Source: Alphaproteobacteria bacterium (lineage in GTDB: Bacteria; Pseudomonadota; Alphaproteobacteria; RS24). From it: 15,149 bases of DNA. Below, piece by piece: positions 6,557 through 14,730 of this stretch. The notes under the pieces were generated by a model, which ran no database searches, was not told the DNA's origin, and saw only the letters and a program-made list of their open reading frames with translations. The stretch lies in assembly GCA_015163825.1 (NCBI GenBank), contig JAAOIL010000030.1, forward strand, positions 1 to 15,149. Direction: 5' to 3'. Made by a program: the position numbers and the translations under genes. Position 1 is the stretch's first letter; every line of letters starts with the position of its first letter.

Positions 6557-7296
6557 CACCCGCCATTGCCTTAACCATTATTGCCACATCATTGGGGACG
6601 GCTTTTTTATCGGGCATATTTGGTATGTTGGGTGGGGTGATTTTAATGGCCTTGTTGGTGTCTCTTTTGCCAACGATAGGGGCGGCCTTTGTTCTGCATG
6701 GGTTGATACAACTGACCTCTAATGGCTTTAGGGCATTCTTAAATCGCGCCGATATTCAATGGCGTATTATTGCTTTGTTTTTGGTCGGCGGTGTTGGGGC
6801 ATTGGCGTTGTTGTCGCTGGTGCGCTTCGCCCCCGATAAAGCAGTCGTGCTATTGTCGCTAGGGCTATTGCCATTTGCGGCGGCGGCTATCCCGAAATCG
6901 CTGGCGCTTAATGCCGAACGCCCCGCCCACGCGCTATTATCGGGGCTGACTATCACAGCCACGAGTTTGCTGACGGGTGTGGGTGGTCCTTTGCTTGATG
7001 TTTTCTATCAACGCACCAGCCTGACCCGCCATCAAGTGGTGGCAACAAAAGCGGTCGCACAAGCCCTCGCCCATATTGCTAAAATCATTTATTTTGGTGT
7101 GTTGGTCGCTAATGCCAATAACAACTTTCCCGATGGGGTGTTGTTGGGTGTGTGTGTTATCACCACTATGATTGGCACAACTTTTGGCAAACGCGTTTTG
7201 GATAATATGGCGGATGCGACATTTTTTCGTTGGACGGGACGGATTATTTACACACTAGGTGTCATCTTGATTGTGCGTGCCATTATGGTTTGGTAG
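6553..7296 (+). CDS. TauE/SafE-like (DUF81) membrane permease
   Basis: This 247-residue protein is almost entirely hydrophobic, with roughly seven to eight membrane segments. It begins with the SGIFGMLGGVILMALLV motif of the TauE/SafE (sulfite exporter, former DUF81) family, and the second half repeats the pattern as LLTGVGGPLLDVFYQR. Members are thought to move sulfur-containing or other organic anions across the inner membrane, but the substrate here cannot be read from sequence. The ATG overlaps the hisG stop (ATGA), and a GGAAG Shine-Dalgarno-like sequence lies inside hisG, so it is translationally coupled to hisG. That makes it the last gene of the his operon. The gene ends 18 bp before the convergent HlyD-like gene. 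Confidence 0.82.
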   Translation: MTPAIALTIIATSLGTAFLSGIFGMLGGVILMALLVSLLPTIGAAFVLHGLIQLTSNGFRAFLNRADIQWRIIALFLVGGVGALALLSLVRFAPDKAVVLLSLGLLPFAAAAIPKSLALNAERPAHALLSGLTITATSLLTGVGGPLLDVFYQRTSLTRHQVVATKAVAQALAHIAKIIYFGVLVANANNNFPDGVLLGVCVITTMIGTTFGKRVLDNMADATFFRWTGRIIYTLGVILIVRAIMVW

Positions 7297-7314
7297 GTTT
7301 TTATTTAAGAGAGT

Positions 7315-8829
7315 TTATTGTTCTCTAAAGGCGATGCTGGTGGCGCGATCCAGTGGTGTGAATATATAACTCAATATGGTGCGCTTCGCCCCGATGATGT
7401 CAATCACTGCCGCCATGCCTGTGGTAATCTCCACTGCCTCATCTGATTTAGAAAACTTAATTGTTGGCACTTCTATGACGGTGAGATAATAAGGCGGCAA
7501 AGAGGGGTCGTCTTGCATGGTATTGCTGGCGATTTTTAACACCCTGCCTTCTAAATTGCCATAACGCGACACATCATACGCCGATAAAGAAATCTGGGCG
7601 ATTTGACCCGGAAAAACACTGGCAATATCTTGCGCAGATAATTTGGCTTCAACGATAACATTCTTTTGGTCGGGGACAATCTCTGCCAATACCGTACCTG
7701 CTTGCACCACCGCACCCTCTGTTTTGACGTGCACTGCTGATATAACACCATCGGCAGGGGCGCGCACTTCCGCATTATTAACTTTCATACGAAACGCATC
7801 TTCACGCGCATTGGCTTGGTCGGCTTGGGTTTGGACATCGGCTAACTCTCTGGCGGAATCGGCGCGGAAGTTGGAAGCGGTCGCTTCATATTCACTACGC
7901 CCCCGCTCCACCGCTAATGAGGCTTGCGCCAAACGACCATTAAGGTCAATCATCGTCAGGCGCGGCTCGTGCCCCCCCTCAACGAGGGGTCCGTATACTT
8001 TGATTTGTTCTTTTATATTTTGCACAATGATTTCGCTTTCACGCACTTGCTGGTCAATCACGATGAGGCGTTTTTGCAGCGCATTCAAACGACGTTCAAA
8101 CACCGATTGCTCCGAGGCGACCGCATCCGGGAACTGGCGGCGCATCCAAGCGGGAAACGCAATATCTTCTGCCCCATCTTTCTCTGCCGTGAGACGCACC
8201 ACTTTTGCCAGTGCCGATAGGCGCATGATTTCATTATCATCAAAATTAGCATTAACCTCTTCATCTTCAAGGCGGAATAAAACATCGCCCTTCTCTACCC
8301 TATCACCCAAAGCAACACGGATAGTAACCAGACTGCCCGATAAACGATTTTGCACCAGTTGCACAGAACCCGGCGGCACAACCTGACCCTCAGCACGGAC
8401 AACAGAATCAAGCTCTGTCGTTGCCGCCCAGAAAACTAAAATCGAAAAGAATGCCGCAATAATAATGAAAACACGCCGCCCTTTTAATTGGGTCGGGTCT
8501 TCGTCAATATCTATTTTTTGCCCCGCCATCATCAGCGCCGCCATAAGCGGGTCTGGGGGGGGGCTGGTTAGTTTTTTATAAACACTACGCACTTGGCGCC
8601 AGCCATTATAGATGCTGGCAGCGATGCGTAAAATATGCCCCTCTAACCATTTGCCGATATAAGTGGTGCGAAAATTATCTATCCTTGTCTTCACAGGGCT
8701 GTTTATATAAGTCGTGATAAGCCACGCTAGACCTTGCTTGATATAAGCGGACGCAAGGGCGCGCGCCTCTTGGGAACGTTGCTTGACCTGCCCGAATATC
8801 GTTTTTAATCGCTCTATGAATTGTTCCAT
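7315..8829 (-). CDS. HlyD-family type I secretion periplasmic adaptor
   Basis: This 504-residue membrane fusion protein bridges the inner-membrane ABC exporter and the outer-membrane channel. It has a long cytoplasmic N-terminus (about 1-116), one membrane segment (about 117-137, VFIIIAAFFSILVFWAATTEL), and a first lipoyl half-motif (GSLVTIRVALGDRVEKGDVLF, about 165-185). A charged alpha-helical/coiled-coil hairpin follows (about 235-350), then the second lipoyl half (VRAPADGVISAVHVKTEGAVVQAG, 355-378) and a beta-barrel ending in the HlyD signature TTGMAAVIDIIGAKRTILSYIFTPL. The N-terminal cytoplasmic part is longer than the roughly 20-60 residues usual for HlyD/PrtE. A run of nine C on the coding strand (8555-8563) encodes prolines 90-92 near the end of that part. 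The gene starts 12 bp after the ABC gene and is the third gene of the export operon. Confidence 0.92.
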   Translation of the reverse strand: MEQFIERLKTIFGQVKQRSQEARALASAYIKQGLAWLITTYINSPVKTRIDNFRTTYIGKWLEGHILRIAASIYNGWRQVRSVYKKLTSPPPDPLMAALMMAGQKIDIDEDPTQLKGRRVFIIIAAFFSILVFWAATTELDSVVRAEGQVVPPGSVQLVQNRLSGSLVTIRVALGDRVEKGDVLFRLEDEEVNANFDDNEIMRLSALAKVVRLTAEKDGAEDIAFPAWMRRQFPDAVASEQSVFERRLNALQKRLIVIDQQVRESEIIVQNIKEQIKVYGPLVEGGHEPRLTMIDLNGRLAQASLAVERGRSEYEATASNFRADSARELADVQTQADQANAREDAFRMKVNNAEVRAPADGVISAVHVKTEGAVVQAGTVLAEIVPDQKNVIVEAKLSAQDIASVFPGQIAQISLSAYDVSRYGNLEGRVLKIASNTMQDDPSLPPYYLTVIEVPTIKFSKSDEAVEITTGMAAVIDIIGAKRTILSYIFTPLDRATSIAFREQ

Positions 8830-8841
8830 TATATCTGCCTA

Positions 8842-10755
8842 TTATTGTGCGGGTTGAGGGGGCGCTTGCGGTGGTGTGCTGCCGCCTTGTGGTGTGCTAC
8901 CGCCTTGTGGTGTGCTGCTGCCTGTTGGTTGCGCTTGGGCTTGCTGGTTTTGCAAGCGCTGTAATATCTCATCGCGAGGACCATCAGCAACAATGCGCCC
9001 ATTATCAACAACCATTATCCTATCCGCCATCTGCAACATCGAACCCCTGTGTGTGACAAATACACAAGTCATCCCCTTTGTTGCCGCATCTAATGAATTG
9101 ACAAGCGCTTGTTCCGTGCCAGCATCTAGGGCGGCTGTCGGCTCGTCCAATAATAAAATGGACGGCTTGGCTATCATCGCCCTCGCTATCGCCAATGATT
9201 GACGCATACCCGCCGATAGCTCGTTACCACGCTCGCTGAGCTGGAAGTCAAAACCGCCCGGCAAAGTGCCTATGAAATCCATAGAACCAGAAGCCGTCGC
9301 CGCATCTATTAAATCTTGATCGGTCGCATCGGGCGCACCCATAAGAAGATTCTCACGCACACTGCCCGAAAATAAAACCGGGTTTTGAAACACGATAGAC
9401 ATATTATTGCGTAAATCATCAGGGTGGAGATGACGGACATCGGCATTATCTACCATAACAAGACCGTTATTCGGTTTCTGTAGCCCCATGAGCAAGCGCA
9501 AAACAGTCGTCTTGCCCGTGCCAATGCGACCCAAAATACCAACACGCTCGCCTGCCGCAATTTCAAAATTAACATCATTTAAGGTCGGGTCCTCACGACC
9601 CTCGTAAGCGAAAGTGACATGGCGGAAACTAATATCGCCATTGAGCTTATCACGGCGGATTTGACCCGCACGGGATTCTTCGTCAGTGGTGCCGTCCAAC
9701 AACGCCCCGAGACTGCGATAGGCGGCAACGGCTTGATTCAAACGACCCAATAATTGTGTCAGCTGACCCAAAGGGGCTAACACCCGACCCGATAGAATAA
9801 CGCAAGCAATGAGCTTACCCATCGTCAATGTGCCATCAGCGATAAGGAACACGCCATAAACAACAATACCAATCTGGCTGAGCTGTTGTCCCAATTGTGT
9901 AACGTGCTGCGTGAGTTGCGAAGTGAAACGAGTCTTGCGGTTGGCGACCGCCTGATTAACCACAGATTCTAACCAACGACGACGCAACATAGATAAGCCC
10001 GTCATGGTTTTTAAGGTTTCAAGAGCCGATATCATTTCTACCATAACGGCTTGCTTGCCCTGCCCCTGCATCATACCCGCCAAAGTGAGACGGCGCATAA
10101 CAGGCTGTAATAAAATACCAAAAAGCACCACGCCTAGCACGATGATAGCCGGCACTGCCGCAACAGGACCGCCAATGCCCCACAACACAAATAAGAACAA
10201 GACGATGAAAGGTAAGTCAGAGAAAACGGTGAAACTGGCAGAGCCAATCACTTCTTTTAGGACTTCAAAATCGCGCACGGTGTTTGATAATGCCCCGACC
10301 GCTTGCTTGTTAAGCGATGTATCATGGCGGGCGATGCGGTGGAATAAAGTTTCAGAAACCACCCTATCTACCCTTGCCCCTGCGGCATCTACGAACTGAC
10401 CGCGAATGGTTTTTAAGGTGAAGTCAAAGACGATAATCACCATCATAATAATGGTGAGACCCCACAGGCTTTCTATCGCCTCGTTCGGGATGACGCGGTC
10501 ATAGACGGTCATAATATAAAGCGATGAAGCGAGCGCAAATAAGTTAATCAATACGGAAGCGGCTATCACTTGCATATAGACTTGGCGACACGCCAAAACG
10601 GGACCCCAGAACCAATGGCGCATATATTCGCCAGTGTCGCGAAGAGCGGCTTCTTTTTCTTCAGGGGTTTGCTCTTTTTTCTCTTCCTCTGGTTGCTGCT
10701 CTGGCTTTTGCTCTGGGTTTTGACCTGGCTTTTGCTCTGGTTCTTGTTCTAACAT
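8842..10755 (-). CDS. Type I secretion ABC transporter, ATPase/permease (LssB/LapB-like)
   Basis: This 637-residue inner-membrane exporter fuses a membrane domain (helices from about 63 to 335) to an ATPase domain (about 375-600). No C39 peptidase domain precedes the membrane part, so it should not cleave a GG leader. ATPase motifs: Walker A GRIGTGKTT (409-417), Q-loop Gln457, Walker B ILLLDE (533-538), H-loop His569. The signature is LSAGM (513-517) instead of LSGGQ, an odd change. The N-terminus holds an xQxP tetrapeptide repeat (residues 3-22) and the C-terminus a G(G/S)STPQ repeat (612-629) in a Gln/Pro-rich tail. The start overlaps the end of the TolC-like gene by 7 bp, with GGAG about 8 nt before the ATG. 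Overall similarity is to TIGR03375-type exporters that serve large adhesins, which is inferred from family resemblance. Confidence 0.93.
   Translation of the reverse strand: MLEQEPEQKPGQNPEQKPEQQPEEEKKEQTPEEKEAALRDTGEYMRHWFWGPVLACRQVYMQVIAASVLINLFALASSLYIMTVYDRVIPNEAIESLWGLTIIMMVIIVFDFTLKTIRGQFVDAAGARVDRVVSETLFHRIARHDTSLNKQAVGALSNTVRDFEVLKEVIGSASFTVFSDLPFIVLFLFVLWGIGGPVAAVPAIIVLGVVLFGILLQPVMRRLTLAGMMQGQGKQAVMVEMISALETLKTMTGLSMLRRRWLESVVNQAVANRKTRFTSQLTQHVTQLGQQLSQIGIVVYGVFLIADGTLTMGKLIACVILSGRVLAPLGQLTQLLGRLNQAVAAYRSLGALLDGTTDEESRAGQIRRDKLNGDISFRHVTFAYEGREDPTLNDVNFEIAAGERVGILGRIGTGKTTVLRLLMGLQKPNNGLVMVDNADVRHLHPDDLRNNMSIVFQNPVLFSGSVRENLLMGAPDATDQDLIDAATASGSMDFIGTLPGGFDFQLSERGNELSAGMRQSLAIARAMIAKPSILLLDEPTAALDAGTEQALVNSLDAATKGMTCVFVTHRGSMLQMADRIMVVDNGRIVADGPRDEILQRLQNQQAQAQPTGSSTPQGGSTPQGGSTPPQAPPQPAQ
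8869..8922 (-). repeat. 18-bp x 3 in-frame repeat at the 3' end of the ABC transporter gene
   Basis: Three 18-bp units encode GSSTPQ, GGSTPQ and GGSTPP (residues 612-629). They extend a Gln/Pro-rich cytoplasmic tail beyond the ATPase domain. The tail is unlikely to be part of the fold. Confidence 0.85.
10690..10749 (-). repeat. 12-bp x 5 in-frame repeat at the 5' end of the ABC transporter gene
   Basis: Five 12-bp units encode EQEP, EQKP, GQNP, EQKP and EQQP (residues 3-22), followed by a Glu/Lys-rich stretch to about residue 36. The segment replaces the N-terminal peptidase-like domain of other type I exporters with a short disordered charged arm. Confidence 0.85.
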
Positions 10756-12464
10756 CCGCTATCTCCGATTTCTATGTTGAGCGTTTGGGATAAGCGCCCC
10801 GCACGAAACAAAGCCTCCATACGCGTGAGTTCCGCTTGCATTGCTAAACCCAATTGCTGAGCTTGCGCATTAGAAAAGTTTTGCTGTAAAGACATAACAC
10901 CGAGCGGGTCGGCACGGGTGCGTTCTTGCACGAGTTTTTGACTTTCAAATTGTTCCGACATCGCTGTTAGGCGTTCGGCACCTTGTGATAATTGTTGTAT
11001 CTGCCCCAATAGGCGGTCTTGGACACGGCGACTTTCGGCATCGTGGCGGCGTTCTGCTGAAGCGAGTTCTGCTTCTAGCCCTCGTCTTTGAGCATTTAAG
11101 CCACCACGTTGGGCAGCATTGGCACCGCCATCAAAAAGCGGCATATTAAATTCTATAGCGCCGACCACTTCATGGGTGGAGCAATCACGACTGCTGGAGC
11201 CATTTTGGCATCTAGTGCCTATGTCTTTGATGTCCCAAATCCGTGCCGTGACAACACCCTCAAAAGCGGGGAGGCGTTCTGCTTGTAAGCGGCGGTGCTC
11301 GGCTTTGGCGCGCATGATATTGCGGCGAATAAGGCGGGCTTCAAATGTTTCATCGGCTGTAATAATGGCAGGAATATCAGGACGAGCCGTGATAAATGCG
11401 CGCACTGCATTTTCTGCATTTTTTGGGTTTAAGCCGAAAGTCGTATCCATAGCGCGGACGACAGCATCGCGGTCGCGGGTGGCTTGGTCAAATAAACCTT
11501 CCGCTTCTAATTGGTAAATCTTGGCTTGGCGGACATCGGCAAGGCGTGCCGCCCCCGCTTTGAAACGCGCTTCCATTGTATCAACACCCGCTTGGACATC
11601 TGTCAGCACATTTTCTACATGGGAAATCAACTGGGTTTGCAACACATATTGAAACGCCATACGATAAAATTCCGCTAACTGCTCCTCCATACGGATGGTG
11701 CGATTGAGAACGGCAACGCCTCTTTGTTCTTTGGCACCACGAATGGTGGCAGACGTGCGACCCCAATCATAAAGGGGCTGGCGTAATGTCAATGTCGCAT
11801 TGACACCACGACTATCATATTCGGGGCTGGATGTGCTGTTGCCCTGCACATCAACACGTGTGGTTTCATCTACCCATTTATCGCCGCCCGATAAGTTCAT
11901 ATTGATGCGGGGATAATAACCTGTCTTGCCAAGCAAGACACTATATTGCGCTTCGCAAATATCTTGTGTGGCACTGGCGATGGCGGGGTGATAACGCAAA
12001 CTTTTTTCTATGATCGCAATACCTGTCGCTTGCCCAGCGAGGCGCGCCGATTCTCTTTGTGCCATTTGCGCTTCTTGGTCGGCTTTTTTAGATTCTGCTG
12101 GTGTGAAAAAAGGAAAGGTAATCTCTTTCAGTGGCTCGTATGGTTTGCTTTGTTCTTTCTGTCTTTTCTCGCGTGCCTCGCCCTTATATTGATTAGAAGG
12201 ATTGAGGCGTAAAAAGTTGAGACGAGCCGATTCTTTTGGTGAAGAGGGTGATGAGATGGAAGGTGAAGGCGCACTTTGTGTAGAGCCCGATTGTGTAGAG
12301 CCAGATTGTGTAGAGCCCGATTGTGTAAGAGCTGAACCGCTATCTGTGCCGCCTGCCGTTAAATCTTCTTGTGCCGAAGTGGCAGTCGCTATAACAAAAA
12401 ATGAGAATAGCATGATGCTTGCACCGATAAGGGGCAGCTGTTTATGGTTTTTTATTTGTGTCAT
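10749..12464 (-). CDS. TolC-family outer membrane protein of the type I secretion system
   Basis: This protein forms the outer-membrane and periplasmic exit duct for the exporter. The start is placed at 12464, not at the upstream in-frame ATG (12482), because AGGAGA (12472-12477) lies 7 nt before it, and because this start gives a clean signal peptide: K-rich, a hydrophobic LIGASIMLFSFFVIATA, cleavage after TSA (about residue 31). The length is then 571 residues. Residues about 33-145 are a low-complexity and charged linker containing a TQSGS repeat, longer than in usual TolC proteins. The outer membrane efflux core follows (GIAIIEKSLRYHPAIASA, GKTGYYPRINMNLSGG, LRQPLYDWGR, then helical hairpins with FKAGAARLADVRQAK). 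This duplicated OEP pattern is typical of the family. It is the first gene of the operon, and its last codons overlap the ABC gene. Confidence 0.92.
   Translation of the reverse strand: MTQIKNHKQLPLIGASIMLFSFFVIATATSAQEDLTAGGTDSGSALTQSGSTQSGSTQSGSTQSAPSPSISSPSSPKESARLNFLRLNPSNQYKGEAREKRQKEQSKPYEPLKEITFPFFTPAESKKADQEAQMAQRESARLAGQATGIAIIEKSLRYHPAIASATQDICEAQYSVLLGKTGYYPRINMNLSGGDKWVDETTRVDVQGNSTSSPEYDSRGVNATLTLRQPLYDWGRTSATIRGAKEQRGVAVLNRTIRMEEQLAEFYRMAFQYVLQTQLISHVENVLTDVQAGVDTMEARFKAGAARLADVRQAKIYQLEAEGLFDQATRDRDAVVRAMDTTFGLNPKNAENAVRAFITARPDIPAIITADETFEARLIRRNIMRAKAEHRRLQAERLPAFEGVVTARIWDIKDIGTRCQNGSSSRDCSTHEVVGAIEFNMPLFDGGANAAQRGGLNAQRRGLEAELASAERRHDAESRRVQDRLLGQIQQLSQGAERLTAMSEQFESQKLVQERTRADPLGVMSLQQNFSNAQAQQLGLAMQAELTRMEALFRAGRLSQTLNIEIGDSGC
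12276..12335 (-). repeat. 15-bp in-frame repeat near the 5' end of the TolC-like gene
   Basis: Three near-identical 15-bp units (12276-12320, TTGTGTAGAGCCCGA on the + strand with one substitution) and a degenerate fourth (12321-12335) encode Ser/Thr/Gln/Gly repeats of the TQSGS type just after the signal peptide. The segment is probably a flexible periplasmic linker. Confidence 0.85.
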
Positions 12465-12614
12465 CTCATCATCTCCTATCATCTTCTATCTATCGGGTGT
12501 TTCAAGCGGCAGAACCTAGCAGAAACAAAGCCTTTTGACTAGGCATATTGGCGTTAATTGTCGCTATAATCCTTAATCTTTTCTTCATAAAACTTCCCGA
12601 AAAATCCCTCTAAA

Positions 12615-12643
12615 AAAGGGGGCTATTATTCATAGCCCCCTTT
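12615..12643 (-). terminator. Rho-independent terminator of groES-groEL
   Basis: A perfect 12-bp stem, AAAGGGGGCTAT (12615-12626) against ATAGCCCCCTTT (12632-12643), closes a 5-nt loop. In minus-strand RNA it is followed directly by U residues, giving a run of six U in all (reaching 12612). It begins 19 bp beyond the groEL stop. Confidence 0.92.
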
Positions 12644-12661
12644 AAGTGGAGGTTTGTGTGC

Positions 12662-14302
12662 TTACATCATGCCGCCCATACCACCCATGCCGCCCATATC
12701 AGGCATAGCAGGGGTTGAGGCATCTGGCGCTGGTAGTTCGGCAACCATCGCTTCTGTTGTTATCAAAAGACCAGCAACCGATGCCGCATCACGCAAAGCC
12801 GTTGTAACAACTTTGGTCGGGTCAATAATACCCGCCTCAATGAGATCACAATATTTTTCGTTTTGAGAGTCAAAACCTAACTTGCCTTTGCTTTCCATCA
12901 CCTTGCCAATAACCACAGAACTTTCTAGCCCTGCATTATCTACAATTTGGCGCGCCGGGGCTTCTAGTGCTTTGCGCACGATATTGATACCCGCTTGCAC
13001 ATCTGGATTCTTATCAACCATTTTTGCAACCGCAGCAATCGCTAATAATAATGCCGTGCCCCCGCCCGCTACGATGCCGCTTTCAACTGCTGCCCGCGTG
13101 GCATTGAGAGCGTCATCAACGCGGTCTTTGCGTTCCTTCACCTCAATCTCTGTTGCCCCACCAACACGCAAGACCGCAACACCGCCTGCCAATTTGGCAA
13201 GACGCTCTTGTAGTTTTTCGCTATCGTAATCTGATGTGGTGGATTCTATTTGCTTGCGGATTTGTGAAACACGACCATCAATATCTTTTTTCTTACCCGC
13301 CCCATCAACAATGATGGTTTCGTCTTTGGTGATATTAACACGTTTCGCTGTGCCCAACATAGCCAATGTCACATTTTCTAATTTGATACCCAAATCTTCT
13401 GAAATGACTTGCGCCCCTGTAAGCACCGCTAAATCTTCTAGCATGGCTTTGCGTCTGTCGCCAAAACCCGGCGCTTTAACGGCAGCGATTTTTAAGCCAC
13501 CACGCAATTTATTAACAACGAGTGTTGCCAAAGCCTCGCCTTCAATATCTTCTGCAATGATGAGAAGCGGACGGCTGGTTTTTACAACGCTTTCCAATAT
13601 CGGCAACATAGATTGCAGACTGGAAAGTTTGGATTCGTGCAATAAAATAAACGGCTCTTCTAAATCTGCCGTCATTTTATCTGCATTGGTGATGAAATAG
13701 GGTGAGAGATAACCTCTGTCAAACTGCATACCCTCAACCACTTCTAGCTCGCTGTCTAAACCTTTGGCTTCTTCAACGGTTATGACACCTTCATTGCCGA
13801 CTTTGTCCATTGCTTTGGCAATGTCTTTGCCGATAGACGCATCGCCATTGGCAGAAATCGTGCCGACTTGGGCAATCTCGGAATTGGATTTAACCGCCTT
13901 AGAGCGTTTGTTCAAATCTGCTAAAGCCGTTTTAACAGCAGTCTCTATGCCGCGTTTTAAGTCCATCGGGTTCATACCCGCCGCAACCGCCTTATTGCCT
14001 TCAACAACAATGGCTTGCGTGAGAACGGTCGCTGTCGTGGTGCCATCACCCGCTTCGTCATTCGTGCGGCTGGCAACTTCGCGCACCATTTGCGCCCCCA
14101 TATTCTCAAACTTATCTTCTAGATCTATCTCTTTAGCAACCGTTACACCATCTTTCGTGATGCGCGGTGCGCCAAATGATTTGTCCAATACAACATTGCG
14201 ACCTTTGGGTCCTAATGTCACTTTAACCGCATCCGCTAAAATGTTAACACCTCTTAACATTTTCTCGCGTGCTATGCTGCCGTAAATTACTTCTTTTGCC
14301 AT
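12662..14302 (-). CDS. groL: Chaperonin GroEL (60 kDa)
   Basis: GroEL forms the ATP-driven double-ring chaperonin that folds cytosolic proteins together with GroES. The 546 residues match the usual length. Hallmarks are AREKMLRGVNILADAVKVTL, GPKGRNVVLDKSFGAP, the nucleotide-binding GDGTTT at 85-90 with Asp86 (Asp87 in E. coli), the apical-domain substrate region, DDALNATRAAVESGIVAGGG near the second catalytic Asp, and a Gly/Met tail (GGMGGMGGMM). The ATG is preceded by AGGAGAG at good spacing. It follows groES by 30 bp and shares its promoter and terminator. No sign of paralogue divergence or damage is visible. Confidence 0.99.
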   Translation of the reverse strand: MAKEVIYGSIAREKMLRGVNILADAVKVTLGPKGRNVVLDKSFGAPRITKDGVTVAKEIDLEDKFENMGAQMVREVASRTNDEAGDGTTTATVLTQAIVVEGNKAVAAGMNPMDLKRGIETAVKTALADLNKRSKAVKSNSEIAQVGTISANGDASIGKDIAKAMDKVGNEGVITVEEAKGLDSELEVVEGMQFDRGYLSPYFITNADKMTADLEEPFILLHESKLSSLQSMLPILESVVKTSRPLLIIAEDIEGEALATLVVNKLRGGLKIAAVKAPGFGDRRKAMLEDLAVLTGAQVISEDLGIKLENVTLAMLGTAKRVNITKDETIIVDGAGKKKDIDGRVSQIRKQIESTTSDYDSEKLQERLAKLAGGVAVLRVGGATEIEVKERKDRVDDALNATRAAVESGIVAGGGTALLLAIAAVAKMVDKNPDVQAGINIVRKALEAPARQIVDNAGLESSVVIGKVMESKGKLGFDSQNEKYCDLIEAGIIDPTKVVTTALRDAASVAGLLITTEAMVAELPAPDASTPAMPDMGGMGGMGGMM

Positions 14303-14332
14303 TGTCTCTCTCCTGTTTAAATTTTGTTTTGG

Positions 14333-14623
14333 TTATTTGCCGATGATGCCGAGAATGTCGCTCTCTTTCATAATGAGCAATTCTTCGCCGTCTATGGTGA
14401 CCTCATTGCCTGACCATTTGCCAAACAAAATCTTGTCCTTCGCTTTAACATCTAGCGGATACACCACGCCATTCTCGCTAACCGCACCACCACCAACTGC
14501 CACCACAATACCTTGCGATGGTTTTTCCTGTGCTGTATCTGGTATGATGATACCCCCTGCTGTCTTCGCATTTTCTTCTATGCGACGCACCAATACTCTG
14601 TCGTGTAATGGACGAAATTTCAT
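14333..14623 (-). CDS. groS: Co-chaperonin GroES (10 kDa)
   Basis: This 96-residue protein forms the heptameric lid of the GroEL chamber. Features are the N-terminal FRPLHDRVLVRR, the mobile loop (about 16-34, including TAGGIIIPD) that contacts GroEL, the GxVVAVGGG strand, and the terminal MKESDILGII. GAGGAGA lies about 6 nt before the ATG. It is first in the groES-groEL operon. Confidence 0.98.
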   Translation of the reverse strand: MKFRPLHDRVLVRRIEENAKTAGGIIIPDTAQEKPSQGIVVAVGGGAVSENGVVYPLDVKAKDKILFGKWSGNEVTIDGEELLIMKESDILGIIGK

Positions 14624-14701
14624 AACTATCTCCTCTTTTTATCTGTTGGCGTTATATTGTGCCAAACCCATGGAATGAGTGTGGAACAACCTCACGAGTG
14701 C

Positions 14702-14730
14702 AAATAGGAATTTAGGGGCATAATGTCAAG
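14702..14730 (-). promoter_or_regulatory. groES-groEL promoter, sigma-70- and RpoH-like
   Basis: On the minus strand CTTGACA (14724-14730) serves as -35. With a TTGACA/TATTTG reading it is a sigma-70-like promoter with a 17-bp spacer. With CTTG and CCTATTT (14702-14708) and an 18-bp spacer it resembles the alphaproteobacterial RpoH (heat-shock sigma) pattern. Both may be used. The inferred 5' leader to groES is about 70 nt. Confidence 0.6.

Noticed and set aside
7304..7330. Hairpin between the convergent permease and HlyD-like genes as a bidirectional terminator
   Set aside because: Only a 5-bp AGAGA/TCTCT stem with a mismatch and no good U-run. It also overlaps the HlyD-like stop region.
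7643..8386. 247-codon plus-strand ORF opposite the HlyD-like gene
   Set aside because: It is an antisense shadow with Ser/Arg/Thr-rich translation and no domain, while the minus frame has clear HlyD motifs throughout.
12465..12482. Upstream ATG at 12482 as start of the TolC-like protein
   Set aside because: It lacks a properly spaced Shine-Dalgarno sequence, and it adds acidic residues (MIGDDE) before the signal peptide. The downstream ATG has AGGAGA at 7 nt.
14677..14704. Possible CIRCE (HrcA) element upstream of groES
   Set aside because: One half-site (GAGTGCAAA at 14696-14704) is close to CIRCE, but the matching TTAGCACTC half nine bases away is absent. Only a second GAGTG in direct orientation is found.
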